DNA of 64,000 nucleotides from Tubulanus polymorphus (taxonomy: Eukaryota; Nemertea; Palaeonemertea; Tubulaniformes; Tubulanidae). Where the stretch lies: contig NC_134029.1 in the NCBI RefSeq assembly GCF_964204645.1, forward strand, positions 8,050,850 to 8,114,849, given 5' to 3'. The notes below the pieces were generated by a model that had not been told where the DNA came from, searched no databases, and worked only from the letters and a program-made list of their open reading frames with translations. Both the position numbers and the translations under genes were made by a program. Of this stretch, positions 52,526 to 64,000 are shown piece by piece; position 1 is the first letter of the stretch, and each line of letters starts with the position of its first letter.

Positions 52526-53004
52526 AGCCAGCCCCAGTATTATTTTCTCATTTCAGTTGATCTCAGTAGAAAATTGAGTCATTGCATATGGATCGGCTCC
52601 TCTGCCTATATCTCTAACCGATTGTTTTGGACATGCTGTGTGTAGTTTCACGGCCATGGGGCTGAAATAAATTCATTCGGACTTCATTTAGTTCAAGTGC
52701 CAAATTTCTCTCGCAACTGTCAAAGCGGGTCATCAAAAGACATCAAAGTTTTTTCGATAATCACGCCCCGGTAGTAGTTGTCGAGCGAGGCAGAATTGGC
52801 CAATGTCCATGTGATGCACAGATCGGTGATTTTGCATGGTAAATGTTGAACCCTCATTTTCAACGGTTACACAAGCCAACCCCCTTTTCAATGGTTTAGT
52901 CGGAGATTTCGGGAAAAAGGCTTTCCATGAACTTTCATAGCGCATGTCTCAAATGTGCCTGCTCTTGCCAAGAACTGTCATGATGTATAACCAGTATACC
53001 GTAA

Positions 53005-53165
53005 CCATTGATGAAATGTTATGTCCATGTGTCAATATATGGAGAATCCCACACTACTGATGAAGATAATGTCCAAAAAGTTTCCTTTAAGCTGATAATT
53101 TATTTATAACCTGATAGTCATCTTCAGGACTGTATTCCTCATTATATTAGTGTGGTATTTCCTAT
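53005..53165 (-). repeat. Inverted-arm repeat with hammerhead-like remnant, copy 3
   Basis: Read on the minus strand it carries CTGAAGATGACTATC and then, after a-rich sequence, the gtgtgggattctccatat end, matching the copies at 13265 and 31835. The GAAAC half of the core is lost. Confidence 0.5.
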
Positions 53166-54049
53166 ATGTATGTACCATACTTGAGTTTTCCCTTCTTAGC
53201 AATGGGGGTCTGGCATAGGTTGGCCTCGCAACCGCCGGCGTTGATCCCGTCACAAAGACCTGTGCACATTTGTGTCACTCGGCAATTGTCAATGATGCTA
53301 GTTGCAAGGAGTTGTACATGTTCTACTATGTGCAACACGACGACACAAGTTCATCTCTCCCTGTTGCAGCCGACATACAGGCTGCTCTTGTGAGAGACTA
53401 GTCTGGCATTGTCCCTGGTGATCGCATTGCAGTCACCTGAAACACCCATTAGTGACCCGACCTGTTGCAATCAGATAGATATATCTTATTAAACGTTCGA
53501 AGTTGAAAAATGAATGGGCCGCCGTCTTACACTAAATCACGAGAAGTCTGAAATCAAATGGGTTTGTATATTTCAACTGTTTAAACGGAATCGCGTGTAT
53601 AGATGACTTAATTTTTTGACGCGTGTTTTTTTAAACGAGAAAACTCTCAGGAATATCATTTTTCAGTTGAGCGCCATTGTTGTACATTCGAGCTTGAGTA
53701 TACTATAACGTAGGTGTGCGTGTCGTCATGAAAATGGCTTTAGTATTACGATGCTACAGTCGAATCCGCTTAATCCCGATCCGTTCTAGACATTATGATC
53801 CACCCACACCTAGATGTTAATAAAATATTCCTTATTTCTCCGAATGGAAATAATCTAATTTTATGAACGTTTTGATCGATTAATCAACATCATTTAATCA
53901 ATTTTCCTTAGATATCCGTCAGAGGCCGCTATTTAGTCTGTGTTGCATACAGTGGCATGATAGACGAGATGATCTACAAGGTTTTATGTAAAACCTACAA
54001 AATGAAACGACGATTTTCATTTTTGGAAATTTTCAACATATTTGAAGGA
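53166..54049. other. No gene seen
   Basis: A GC-richer piece at 53195-53470 has an ORF and tRNA-like words (tggcataggttgg, gcgttgatccc) and may be an old SINE. The rest is AT-rich. Confidence 0.35.
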
Positions 54050-54103
54050 AAAACAGTACAAATCTCATTTTGTAATGAGTAATATATTTATTATAGCGAA
54101 CGT

Positions 54104-54132
54104 TTTCGGGAGTTACATTATCCCCTCTCCAG
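54104..54132 (-). ncRNA. Hammerhead-ribozyme-like core (left arm)
   Basis: On the minus strand: CTGGAGA (54132-54126), helix GGGG..CTCCC, GAAA (54107-54104). The CUGANGA box has one substitution, so this copy is unlikely to cleave. Confidence 0.3.
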
Positions 54133-54394
54133 GCATAGCGCAAGTGATTAAATTTACATATCATACTGGTATTTATATAGAATAAGACGAACGGGTCAGG
54201 ATTCATTCTCAATGTTTTTAGATAATTAACTACTAGTCACATATCTTCACTCAGTAATTTAGATTGTGTGTAATTAATTACCTTTGTATTATAATTATCT
54301 TGTCACTCAGTAATTTGAAATTGTTTGTAATTAGCTTCGTCTTATTCTATATAAATACCAGTATGATATGTAAATTTAATCACTTGCGCTATGC

Positions 54395-54424
54395 CTGAAG
54401 AGGGGATAATGTAACTCCCAAAAA
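54395..54424 (+). ncRNA. Hammerhead-ribozyme-like core (right arm)
   Basis: CTGAAGA (54395-54401), a helix from gggg (54402-54405) and cccc-type tccc (54416-54419), then AAAA where GAAA is expected. The left-arm copy on the minus strand (54104-54132) has CTGGAGA with an intact GAAA. Each copy has one defect, and together they point to an ancestor with an intact CUGAAGA..GAAA core. Confidence 0.35.
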
Positions 54425-54477
54425 CGTTCGCTATAATAAATATATTACTCATTAGAAAATCAGATTTGTACTGTTTT

Positions 54478-57400
54478 TGCTTCTATGGATTTTGAATTAT
54501 CTAGACTGTCTACCTAAGATATATTTAAAGGATATTGCATTTTTGATAACAAATCATAAATCAATAAATTCCAATTGATAAGAAATATCCGGATTAAGTG
54601 CGTTCTACTGTAAACGTGTATTTCGCTGTCAATGCGCTGAAGTTTTGGCTTAATAATTCATACGCTTTAAAGAGGTGAAGGTCATTGCGGTTCTGTTGTA
54701 GTCTGCATTTTCTACTGCTCATTCACTAAAAATTCAGTTCGACCAAATTGTAACCTCATTGCCTTCGTAACTTAAGAAACTTGATATTATTTGTTACTCT
54801 TACTATGATCACCGTGCTCCGATTTCTTGAGTGGTGTAAGAAATTCTTTACTCCTGTGTTGTTTATCTTTCGTTCGATTGTTGTAACTTGATTTAGTTTT
54901 CGATATATGTTCGGTTCATTTTATTAGGCGATTTCGCGGAGCTAGTAAAATCTTACGTTGCAAGAGCCAGGAGGTTGTATGATGACTAGATAATATGGTT
55001 ACTACCCTCGATTCTGTGCTGATTGGAAAAATGAGCTCGAGTTTAGTTATCGACTTTTGTTTATAATAAAACTGGTCGGCGAAACCTGCACTATTTTCAC
55101 TAACTCTAGATCAACTCTTTTCTTTTTTGTGTTCTTTATTCATTGTGAAGATGACTTATTCCTGAACTACGTCTCGGGAATTTGAATTCATGTACATACT
55201 CTTTAATATTTATCAGTGGGATCGATAAATTTGTGCATGGTTTAATACATTTGACTTATACCGATTTGTCTCTATTGAGTTCATTGTGACATCAGATCAT
55301 GTTTAAAAAGAAGTAATTTTCTGCAATGGATCCAGCAGACAATATCGATATTAACTTTTAAGGAGTCATTCATATATTACGTACGCATTAGGGTAGGGGG
55401 AGGGCTCAGTGAAATTGCATACTGTAATGCTCAATGTATATTAAAAAAATGGCCGATTTTGCGTACATGGGGGGGGTCAAGAAATTCAAATTTCGTACGA
55501 ACGTAATAAATGAATGATCCCTAATGAAGAATTGTAATGTACAAAATTTCGAATGTTTCTAGGGAATTCCTGTAATGTTCGAAATTTTGAACGTTACTCA
55601 ACAATGTTTACTGGCTATTCTAACGGGCTATTCTTGAAAGCATTGGAGTAAAATGAGCTCGAACAAGAAAGGTCCGAACAGAATTTGGAATGCACTCCAA
55701 ATTCTAACGCACGTATCTTTAGCTGGATCCACTAATGATTTTTCTCCCATCTTCGGATCCTTAATCAGTGAGAATCAGTGATGTTAAATTTTGACGAAAA
55801 TGTAGCAACTTAAAATGTTATAATAATAAATCCAAGGAGAATGAATGTTGAATGATGTATTGTATATTAATGAAAAACATCAGTAGATAAATGAATAAAA
55901 AAGTGGATGTGATTAAATTGTGCAAGATGAAAAATAATGTCGTTTTTTGCTCGTCGTGAGAATGAGAATGCTTCGATGGTTTAAGGATGAGAAAAAAGAT
56001 CTCGATGCAAGTTGTGGGGGTCTGTTGATACAATCTCTAAAAAGCCTAAAGAATCAACTGCAGATGTGGCATTCTTTTTATTGTTATAATCGAAGAAAGC
56101 CGTGTTGAAAAGCGGAGAAATCGCATGATTATTTCCTTTTTCCGAACAATCTGTTGTCACCGAGATCAATACATATCTATTGTCAATGTTATCCTCTGTA
56201 ACGTGTGGCTCTGCGACTTATGTGGTTTCACATCAGGACTTGACATACACTAGGATATGTGTGCACAGCCAGCTGAGATAGAGAGAGCGATCTGAATTCG
56301 GGCTATAGTTTTGATGAGCGATTTCCGAATTATGGGTAAGTATCGATTTTGTAATTAAGAGTGTAAAGTTTTTTGAATTCATGATGAGTAGCTAGGGGTC
56401 TGAATTATCAAAAATGCTAAAACTCATTTTAGAATCTGCTTCCAGTGAATTGAAAAACTGAGAAGGGCTCAAAAAGTCGTGCCATTTCATCTATGAAAAA
56501 AATGGATGCTAAGGCTAGAAAAATTTATACCTTGTTTCTCATCTCTGCTGATCTTATTAGTTGACACCGCGCAGCCTATCTACCCAAAAATCACTTTTTT
56601 GATCAAGGTAACAAAAACAGACCCGGCAGTTCTAGAAATGGACTGATTACAAATTTGATTTCAGTTTACTTAAGTGACCTGGCCAATGAGGAGGAGCAGG
56701 GTATCAATTTTTAGCCTAAGTATCAGATTTTAGGTAAATCTATAGTTTACGACCAGCATCAATGAGCAATAAATAGACTTGCACTATGAACCTCAGTGAA
56801 CAAGGAAATGTTGAAAGTATCTGCTTTGATATCCGTAGGATAATCTCGTGTGTACTGTAGTTGGTCAATTTAGGGTAACCAGCTATGTTCTGGGCTCTGG
56901 CAACTTGAGCATTTACAATTTGTGAAGTTTTTACTTTGAAAATAAATGGATGCAATCATGTCTTCAGTAACAACTATCTCAAAAAGCTACTTAAACTATT
57001 TTCAATCATATATGTGATATTCATATATATAGCTAATAGTGATATGATAGTTGTCAACATTAGAATGGTAAGCACGTTCGTATATAGAACAAATCCTGCG
57101 CCCTGATGGCATTATTGGATTTGGATAAAATGCATTAATTAAAATGACAAGGCTCTTGTTGAGCTTACGACCACATATGTCTCCGACAGACTACCAGATG
57201 ACAATTCTAGAGCGGTAGATGAGAAAATCGAGAAAAAAATGAGAAAATGTTGGAAATTATTCCAAGCGGGTCCTGTCCTCGCCTACTTTTTAGTAATAGG
57301 TTATTGAAATGCGAGAAATGTGACTTATATTTCAAGTAGTTTTTAAACGATGTAATCATTTACGTTATTAAACAGCTGTTTGTCATATATTTGTATATGT

Positions 57401-58077
57401 AATGTATATACAGCCACTTCTCTGTCATCTGCTTGATTACAGACGTAAGTTGTAGTACATTATATACGTATTAGTGCTGATGGGGGCGGCCGTGATATAT
57501 CCTACGTAAATTGGCTAAACCTTGATAAACTCAAGAACTGCATATTCGGAATATCGGTTACGATAATAAAAATAGCAGAAGTGAAAAGTGCATATCTCAG
57601 CAAGTGGACTTGATGTCATATATGTTAATGATATATATTCATCTTTTGGCTGAATCTTTGTGTGGAAAAAAAATTGTTGATGGTTTTGACATCTAATCTT
57701 TTTCTGGATACCGGTATGTATAATACAGTAGACACTACCTTCAAGGTGGCATGCAGGCTTGTGGATATTTTTGCCAGTTGAGGGTAAGAGACCATCAAAA
57801 AGAAATTTCCAAAACTCAAAAATTTAAGTAGAGTTAACCAATAACGTAAATAAAGAGGATCCAAAAGATTGCCTTACTGCCTAGATTTCTGTGAAATAAC
57901 GAACATGGTTGCAAGGTCTCTTTTGCAAACATATACCAGCGTACGTTTTGAATCATCGTTTTAATCATCGATATCTATTTAACTCACATTCACAGATGGT
58001 CTGGGGTGTCGTCTGTACGCTTGCACACATGTACATACGCCTAGTCATTACAGTTTAATTCTCATTCTCATTTACAG
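54478..58077. other. Intergenic, no secure gene
   Basis: Holds a minus-strand repeat copy (56520-56690) and otherwise AT-rich DNA. A G run (55467-55475) lies in a short repeat-like stretch. Upstream non-coding exons of the 58220 gene may lie here but cannot be seen. Confidence 0.35.
56520..56690 (-). repeat. Interspersed repeat, copy 3
   Basis: Reverse-complement match to 10925-11115 and 50431-50600 (agtccatttctagaactgcc, gggtagataggctgcgcgg, agatcagcagagatgagaaa on the minus strand). Confidence 0.6.
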
Positions 58078-58219
58078 GATGTCATTCACTTTTCCATCAT
58101 AATGGAAGTAGATGTAATGGTCATTGCAGAAGTTGACCCTTTTACCAAAAACGACGACCTTGAAGGATATTTCGATACATTTTTGCTACATTGATTTTTC
58201 GAACGACGAATTTCGGATT
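58078..58219 (+). promoter_or_regulatory. 5' leader with short upstream ORFs
   Basis: The sequence after the acceptor at 58066-58077 (catttacag) up to the chosen Met at 58220 reads as untranslated leader. It holds two ATGs before the main start. One at 58079 opens a 7-codon ORF in the main frame, closed by TAA at 58100. Another at 58102 opens a 30-codon ORF in a different frame, closed by TGA at 58192-58194. Upstream ORFs like these usually lower translation of the main ORF. That effect is inferred here. Confidence 0.35.
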
Positions 58220-61098
58220 ATGGATTTAACGGATGAGTCGGCGATTCAAAATTCGGATTCTGATTTCGATTCGCTAGAGCAGTTTGCTGAACGCTTTATC
58301 GATTGTATATTTGAAAGTATTCGTGAAGAATTCCATCTGAAAGAAACGACAACAAAATCTGAGTTATCTCCAGATGATGTGTTCGCGGCTGAAGGAACAT
58401 CAGTGGGTCAACTAGCCGACCAAGGTCAGCTGTCGCTTACTTCATCCGCATTACTTCATCCACTATCATCGTCATCAGCCCAGCTTCAGCAAACTCCTTC
58501 CAACTTAAAAGGTGATGAAATTGTTTATCAACAAGGTGGATTGTTTGAAGTAACAATATATAAAGGTAAATAGCATGGGTTTTTTGGAGCTGAAGGATTG
58601 GCAATTTTTGTAGTATCGGAAAGCGATTTCAAAAAGTTTTTTTCTGAGCAAAGCAAGTTATACAAAATCTAATGTACTCGGGCATGAGCCTCTATGTTTG
58701 ATGGTAGTTCTTAATTGAAGAATGTCAATTCAAATATCATACTATCATTTCCAGGATTCTTTAATTCCAGTAACCTTAAAAAATGACTAAAAAACATAGG
58801 ATTCACATGCAAACCGCTCTCCATTTTCAATTGCCTAATAAAAGTATATTTAGATATTTTCCGATCGTTATTTCTCTTGTATTTTTACATATCTCCCTGT
58901 GATAACATATCCTTTCGATTGTTTCATATATATTCTATTTCATTGCGCAGATGTCGGAATGGACTATGGATTGTGTATAACGTGTACAGGATCGACGGAC
59001 GGCTGCACTGGAATCATAGTTCGCTCTTCACCACCGAACTTCCCCTTGGCTCCACACTGCATAGGCGTAAGGTAATAAATCTCCATTAACATTTTCGGGT
59101 TCTGTCACCAGTGCCACTACGAATACATTCGTAGCTGATTCTTCCTATTCAGATATTTGCGGGAATGTCACAGTTCCTAATTGGCTGGCAATGTGAACTC
59201 AATGCTGATTGGTCTGTTTCGAACATAGGCTGTCTATTTTAGCTCTGAAAACATCAACGATTCAATTGTATCCATAGATTCTCATTATTACATATATTAA
59301 CCCTTTCAGTGCTGGCTAATTAATACCCTATAGTGCTGAAGATAATTTGATAATTCTGAAAAATTCCACCCTAGTGTGTTGAATAACAGCCCTTGGTCTT
59401 CTGAAATCAGTTCTGATGGTTTATCGATAACGTATGTTTTGTATTTAGGTCATCTCATGAAAGCAGTAGTCACAAAAATTGCAGAGAAAAATCACCTTTA
59501 CACTTTCTGTTTCTGCCTCCGACAGTGAGTGTATATTTCTGTGATAAATCTTGTATTTCTAATAAGAGAGATATTTTCTTTTCATTCCTTAATGCATTTT
59601 ATTTTATCATTCAACAGGCCACCCATTTTCCTCCCATACCCGAAGGTAATGAATTGGAGGAAATTGGAGCAACTGAACTGGATGATGACGATGCCAACAT
59701 TGGTAAGTATTCTTATGATTTTCTGATAGCATTAGGGCTGGGTTTACAGTTTAAAACAGTCAGTCAGCCTTCAATGGGGTACCAACACTCACCAGATGGT
59801 GCCACAAAACACTGGGTTATTCGAAGTGAAAATCAGTACATTTCCAATAAAATTTGAACTTGATTCTTAGGCTTCCAAATCCAAAAATCATCCAAACCAG
59901 TTATCAGATTCACTTTCTCACTCCGTGTATGGTATAGATTTAACGGAAAATTGACTTTTCTAATGAGAAAAATTGACCGGAATTTAATTGAAATGTTGAA
60001 GGAATTGAAGGGCGGTAACCCAGTGTCACTAGTGAACCTGGAGGTATCCTTACTTGCCTCTGGAAATTGAATGTTGTACTCAGTACTTTAAACAGGTTCG
60101 CTCACAACTTTGAAGCATTATCATCAATACTAAAGACATCTATTTCTCGATTCAAATTCATTTCATACATGTGGCAAAAAAATATGACAAAACGTATAGC
60201 GTAGCTATATTTGACCAAAAGGAGTCAGTCAAACATGGTTCTATATATCGCAACCAGCCAAATTGATCCTCATTATCAAGTCAATTATGGATGAATTGAA
60301 CAAAATTCAGTACATGTAGTAGATTTTTAGTTATCGTAAGTATTGATCTCGGGAAGCGTCCTTAATGCTTCGCTGTCCATTTGAGATAAATTGCGACCCT
60401 ATAATGGATACTATAAATAGTTTCAGGTGTTAATCGGATTATAGTGAAATCAATAAGAGTATTCTACTGCGATCAATCATTCATGTCAACAGTATCTGTA
60501 ATGAATCAGTTTTGTATTGCTCCCCGTCATCGTGGACGTAAGGATGTATTTGGAATGTAACGAATGAGTGAGGAAAATAGCCGTAAATTTTAAGTGGTAT
60601 TAAGTTTAGAATTTCTAGCACAATCAGGATTTACGTCAGTTATTTAAGGATTCGGTGAGTCGCAAAGTTGTCGATTGATCAGCTAGTTTCTTCCCTCCTC
60701 AGCAAGGTAGTTCTGCTGATCCTAAATTGTTGGTTCATATTGTAAGTACAATAAGAAAAGAACCATCTAAAAAACTCCTCCATGTGTAATATAGATAGGT
60801 GAATAATTTAATCTTGATATCGTTCGTTAGTCTATTTCTATTTCGGTAGCAGATCTTAAAATAGGCGACGTTTAATTTCTGTTCGAACTCAGTCAAGATA
60901 CGCTTTTTCTTACCAATTTTAGCTTTTACCCATTTTACGAAATTTATAGAGTCAGTCGAATCAGTCCATCCTGGAGACGTAAATCAAGAAACCATTCCTG
61001 AAGAGAAATATTCTCCAAATTTTCTGACTGAAGTATCACTTACTCGTACCGAAATCAGTCAATATTTTTACCAGCACTTCGGTAACTGTGCCCCATAA
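58220..61098 (+). CDS. Unidentified acidic 240-residue protein, four exons
   Basis: Four exons join in phase: 58220-58565, 58951-59066, 59618-59702, 60923-61098 (stop TAA). Each intron has GT..AG ends and good acceptors (gcgcag, aacag, tttag). I chose the Met at 58220 because it is the first in frame after a stop at 58100-58102. The leader exon seems to begin at the acceptor ending 58077, so a 5' non-coding exon lies upstream. The protein starts MDLTDESAIQ, has an acidic patch (SDSDFDS), then an amphipathic helix (FAERFIDCIFESIREEF), a Ser/Gln-rich linker, a segment resembling the first strands of a PDZ or other beta domain (LFEVTIYKGD...GIIV), a Pro/Glu/Asp-rich stretch (ELDDDDANIG) and a C-terminal conserved-looking block (TRTEISQYFYQHFGN). 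The beta segment lacks the rest of a PDZ fold, so I do not call PDZ. I do not recognise the family. Coding is well supported by matched phases across three introns. Confidence 0.7.
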
Positions 61099-61350
61099 GT
61101 TCACTTCAATCCTGAATATAAGGCTTTTTTGGAGTATGGACTTTTTCAAGAAAGAAAAGGGGAGGGCGAAGGGAAAAATATTTAAATGGAGAAACATTAA
61201 TACAATAATGAAAATGAAAAGAAAAATGTTGTTATCATTTGAGCGTTTTCCTCATAAGACCTCCGAAGGACTGCAGGAAAAAATTGAGTGAAAATTGTGA
61301 TGAATGCGAAAAATGATGGGAAAAATGAAAAACAGACTAACTATTTTACA

Positions 61351-63116
61351 AATAAACCATTTTACAGTTGCTAGCCGCCATTTTGTTAGGGTACTTTTGT
61401 CCCGTATTGTTGGGTCATTTTTTTCTCTTTTTTAAAAACTATCCGTGATGTGTATTGTATCATATTTCATCTGTCCATGGATGGATTTTGACAACTTCAG
61501 CAACATTCAAACCGCGTGAATCTCTAGTTTTCAGTTATGTTTAAATCATTTCTCAAATTTACAACAATGCGACATGAGAGCGATATAAAAATCGGTGGTC
61601 AGTTTTTGCCGTGCGCATAGAAATCCAGGGTACTGAAATTTGAAGTTCGTTATTTTCAGAAATAATTTTCTAAAAAATCCAAACATTTCATGCACTGTGC
61701 GCATAAACGCCCCCTTTCAGGTGAACTTTGAAATTTTAAGATATCTTGCCTAGTTCTTTTCCTATGGCTCTTTAACTGCAGCGCGTGTATTGTCATTCCG
61801 CGATTTGGCGCTGTTTTCTTTGCGTGTATTTCAGTATATGGGTGTTATTTCTTCATTTTCACTACACTTGTCTCTACGGAAAATGGTTTTAATTGTTGGT
61901 ACGAGTATCAGGTTTAAATATTACGGCATTAATACTGTATTCCGTTCTCCGGCGCTAGTTCGTAATGGCTGTAATGGTAACCGCTTTTACGGCAGGCAGA
62001 GACTTACGTACATGCACCCAAGAAAACCCAAAATATCACTCTTTTGTTGTAAATGCAATCCACACACTTCTTGCGTTTTTGTGATGGTAGATGTCACTTT
62101 TTACTTTTTATCACCGGCGTCTGACATTCGAACTTGATACTTGATATTTCACCACCAAAACAAGAAAACGTTTTCCTATATTTTCTTCCCAATCTAATCA
62201 ATCTTGAGTGTACTTAATAGAAAGTATTCATAGAAAGTAGCTGAATATTTGCCCCACCCCATTTGTCCAGCTTTTTGACCACTTCTCCATCCATCTAATT
62301 TCAGTAGATTTTTATGTAAATTTATTGATAGACTACTGATTTAAATGGTCATCATACTCGATTTTGAGTGCTATATTTCTTTTCTTCTTCCATCTCAATA
62401 TAGGCCCATATATTCTCTTCCCGCGCGCAACTTCGAATGCGTGATCAAAATGCCGCTCAGTCTCGATGCTAAAACTGGTCAGAAAAATCCCTTAAACCCC
62501 AACATCTCTAATGTCTCCGATCTATTATATTGCATAAACGACGTGATATTTAAACCTGATACTCGTACCAACAATTAAAACCATTTTCCGTAGAGACAAG
62601 TGTAGTAAAAATGAAGAAATAACTCCCATATACTGAAATACACGCAAAGAAAACAGCGCCGAATCTCGGAATGACAATACATGCGCTGCAGTTAAAGTGC
62701 CATAGGAAAAAAACTGGGCAAGATATCTTAAAATTTCAAAGTTCACCTAAAAGGGGGCATTTATGCGCACAGTGCATGAAATGTTTGGATTTTTTAGAAA
62801 ATTATTTCTGAAAATAACGAACTTCAAAGTTCAGTACCCTGGATTTCTATGCGCACAGCAAAAACTGACCACCGATTTTTATATCGCTCTCATGTCGCAT
62901 TGTTGTAAATTTGAGAAATGATTTTAACATAACTGAAAACTAGAGATTCACGCGGTTTGAATGTTGCTGAAGTTGTCAAAATCCATCCATGGACAGATGA
63001 AATATGATACAATACACATCACGGATAGTTTTTAAAAAAGAGAAAAAAATGACCCAACAATACGGGACAAAAGTACCCTAACAAAATGGCGGCTAGCAAC
63101 TGTGAAATGGTTTATT
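61351..63116. mobile_element. 1.77-kb foldback element
   Basis: The left arm 61351-61925 and the right arm 62541-63116 are reverse complements with few differences, starting aataaaccattt, running through gctagccgccattttgttag and ending atcaggtttaaatat. The 615-base spacer has no transposase. ORFs at 61790-62137 (plus) and 62525-62746 (minus) are the same arm sequence read twice, not genes. Confidence 0.9.
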
Positions 63117-64000
63117 GGGAGATTGAAAATTAAGATTAACATATGTAACTTTTGCAAGTTTCTAGAAAGTTACTAGATTGAAAATCAAGATGGATATTAC
63201 AAAGAAAAAATATTTTTTGAAATATTGCAATGAAAACATGAAGGAGGACTAAAAACAATTTGATGATTTTTACAGAATTCTGGGAGCTGAATCCGTACTC
63301 CAAGTGATTTAAAAAAAATGCCTTATCAGTTGTAAATTGAATAGTGAACGTATCATTTTCGTTCGTTTTTTTCCCTCATTCTTACGACTTTCATCGTGTT
63401 TTGTTGCCAAGGTAAACTCGGGTCGGTCAATTATTCAAGTTCGATCGGTGATTTATTCATCGGTGGCGTTAATAATTGATAGTTGATTGAAGTTAATTGC
63501 ATTCCGAAGCCGCCCGACTTTCCGGCAGTCATTGATCTGTATTGAAGCAGCTACGATCGACGTGTCGGCGCGATTATCGATTCCGTATAATGGATATCGG
63601 AGATTGCTTTTCGCGATTCGACGCCCGGCGAAATTGAAATGATTAGCCCCAGCCGTCGCCCCGACCTAAGAGGATTTGCGTTCGACTGTCAATCTATCAG
63701 TAGGAATAAGCAAGTAGAGCGTATTTTGTATATGCTTTTCATCAAGTGAAGTAGGAAACTGGATGTGGGGCCAGCGCGCATAAATATCGTAGCTTAGCTA
63801 TGCCTGTCAATAAAGGTTGGTCATTTTTGTCAAAGTGTTTGGCGTGGTGTCGTTACATCGAGGAATAGGCCTACGAGTATAGCGGCATTCACACGAGGAT
63901 TTCAGTTCGGGGATTTCGGTTGGATTAGATTGTTCGAGGCCTATTCGCGGCTGATTCGATACCGTACTGAAATACCGGGCTTATTAAGCGTGGAAAGTTA
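63117..64000. other. GC-richer right edge, possible promoter region
   Basis: From about 63460 to 63700 the DNA is richer in CpG than the surroundings (gacgtgtcggcgcgattatc, ttcgcgattcgacgcccggc). It also has homeodomain-type taattgata and ttaattgcatt words just before. It may be the promoter or first exon of a gene beyond the edge. No ORF supports a coding exon inside the window. Confidence 0.25.

Larger units (their letters stand above)
50837..52671 (+). other. USP3 3' UTR and downstream DNA
   Basis: No further exon is seen after the USP3 stop. A clear AATAAA lies at 52666-52671, which would give a 3' UTR of about 1.8 kb. An earlier cleavage site using a variant signal is possible. The stretch contains a diverged SINE (51780-51840, minus), a repeat copy (51960-52060), a short MITE (52168-52268), an ATT run near 52370-52390 and a TA tract (52493-52522). 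Confidence 0.4.
54050..54477. mobile_element. Foldback with 141-base arms carrying hammerhead-like cores
   Basis: Arms 54050-54190 and 54337-54477 are near-perfect reverse complements around a 146-base spacer. The spacer holds two direct copies of cactcagtaattt (54248, 54304). Each arm carries, in its own orientation, a core of CTGRAGA - GGGG...CTCCC - NAAA type. Confidence 0.85.

Noticed and set aside
53166-53393. 75-residue ORF in a GC-richer patch
   Set aside because: No splice sites. tRNA-like words suggest an old SINE instead.
58506-59066. PDZ domain in the unidentified gene
   Set aside because: Only the first strands resemble PDZ. The second half, with the usual G-D-x-I motif, is missing from the next exons.
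61790-62746. Two similar ORFs as paralogous genes
   Set aside because: They are the two arms of the foldback element read from opposite strands.
1-64000. CRISPR array, prokaryotic operon or viral genome
   Set aside because: Introns, GT..AG splice sites, SINEs and low coding density show animal nuclear DNA. No spacer array or viral gene set was seen.

Overview
This is AT-rich eukaryotic DNA from an intron-rich, repeat-rich animal genome. Gene structure (GT..AG introns of about 100 bases to several kilobases, no operons) and gene content (a voltage-sensor protein of the Hv1/TMEM266 family and the deubiquitinase USP3) point to a metazoan. The dense mix of foldback/MITE elements, tRNA-derived SINEs and hammerhead-like repeats is typical of marine invertebrates. 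A lophotrochozoan such as a mollusc is my guess, not a demonstration.

Layout. (1) Positions 1-31,576 are gene-poor. I see dispersed repeats, foldbacks, one tRNA-derived SINE and a long TA tract, plus a few exon-like segments on the minus strand that I can only offer as weak candidates. (2) Positions 31,577-39,430, plus strand: ten in-phase exons (413 residues, N-terminus not located) of a voltage-sensor-domain protein related to the proton channel Hv1 (HVCN1) and TMEM266. It has four membrane segments S1-S4, then a coiled coil, then a long soluble tail. (3) Positions 39,431-44,433: intergenic, full of short repeats, ending in the USP3 promoter. (4) Positions 44,434-50,836, plus strand: a complete 14-exon, 500-residue USP3 orthologue with its zinc-finger UBP domain and all catalytic boxes. 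(5) Positions 50,837-58,077: USP3 3' UTR and intergenic repeats, including a 141-base inverted repeat whose arms each carry a hammerhead-like core. (6) Positions 58,220-61,098, plus strand: a four-exon, 240-residue acidic protein I cannot name. (7) Positions 61,351-63,116: a 1.77-kb foldback element whose left tip supplies an AATAAA just downstream of that gene. (8) The right edge is a GC-richer stretch that may be a promoter.

The three good genes are all on the plus strand but share no evident pathway. The voltage sensor acts in membranes, USP3 acts on ubiquitinated histones in the nucleus, and the third is unknown. The most unusual items are the voltage sensor with Glu at the position of the Hv1 selectivity Asp and a depleted S4, the hammerhead-like cores in several repeats, and the unidentified 240-residue gene.
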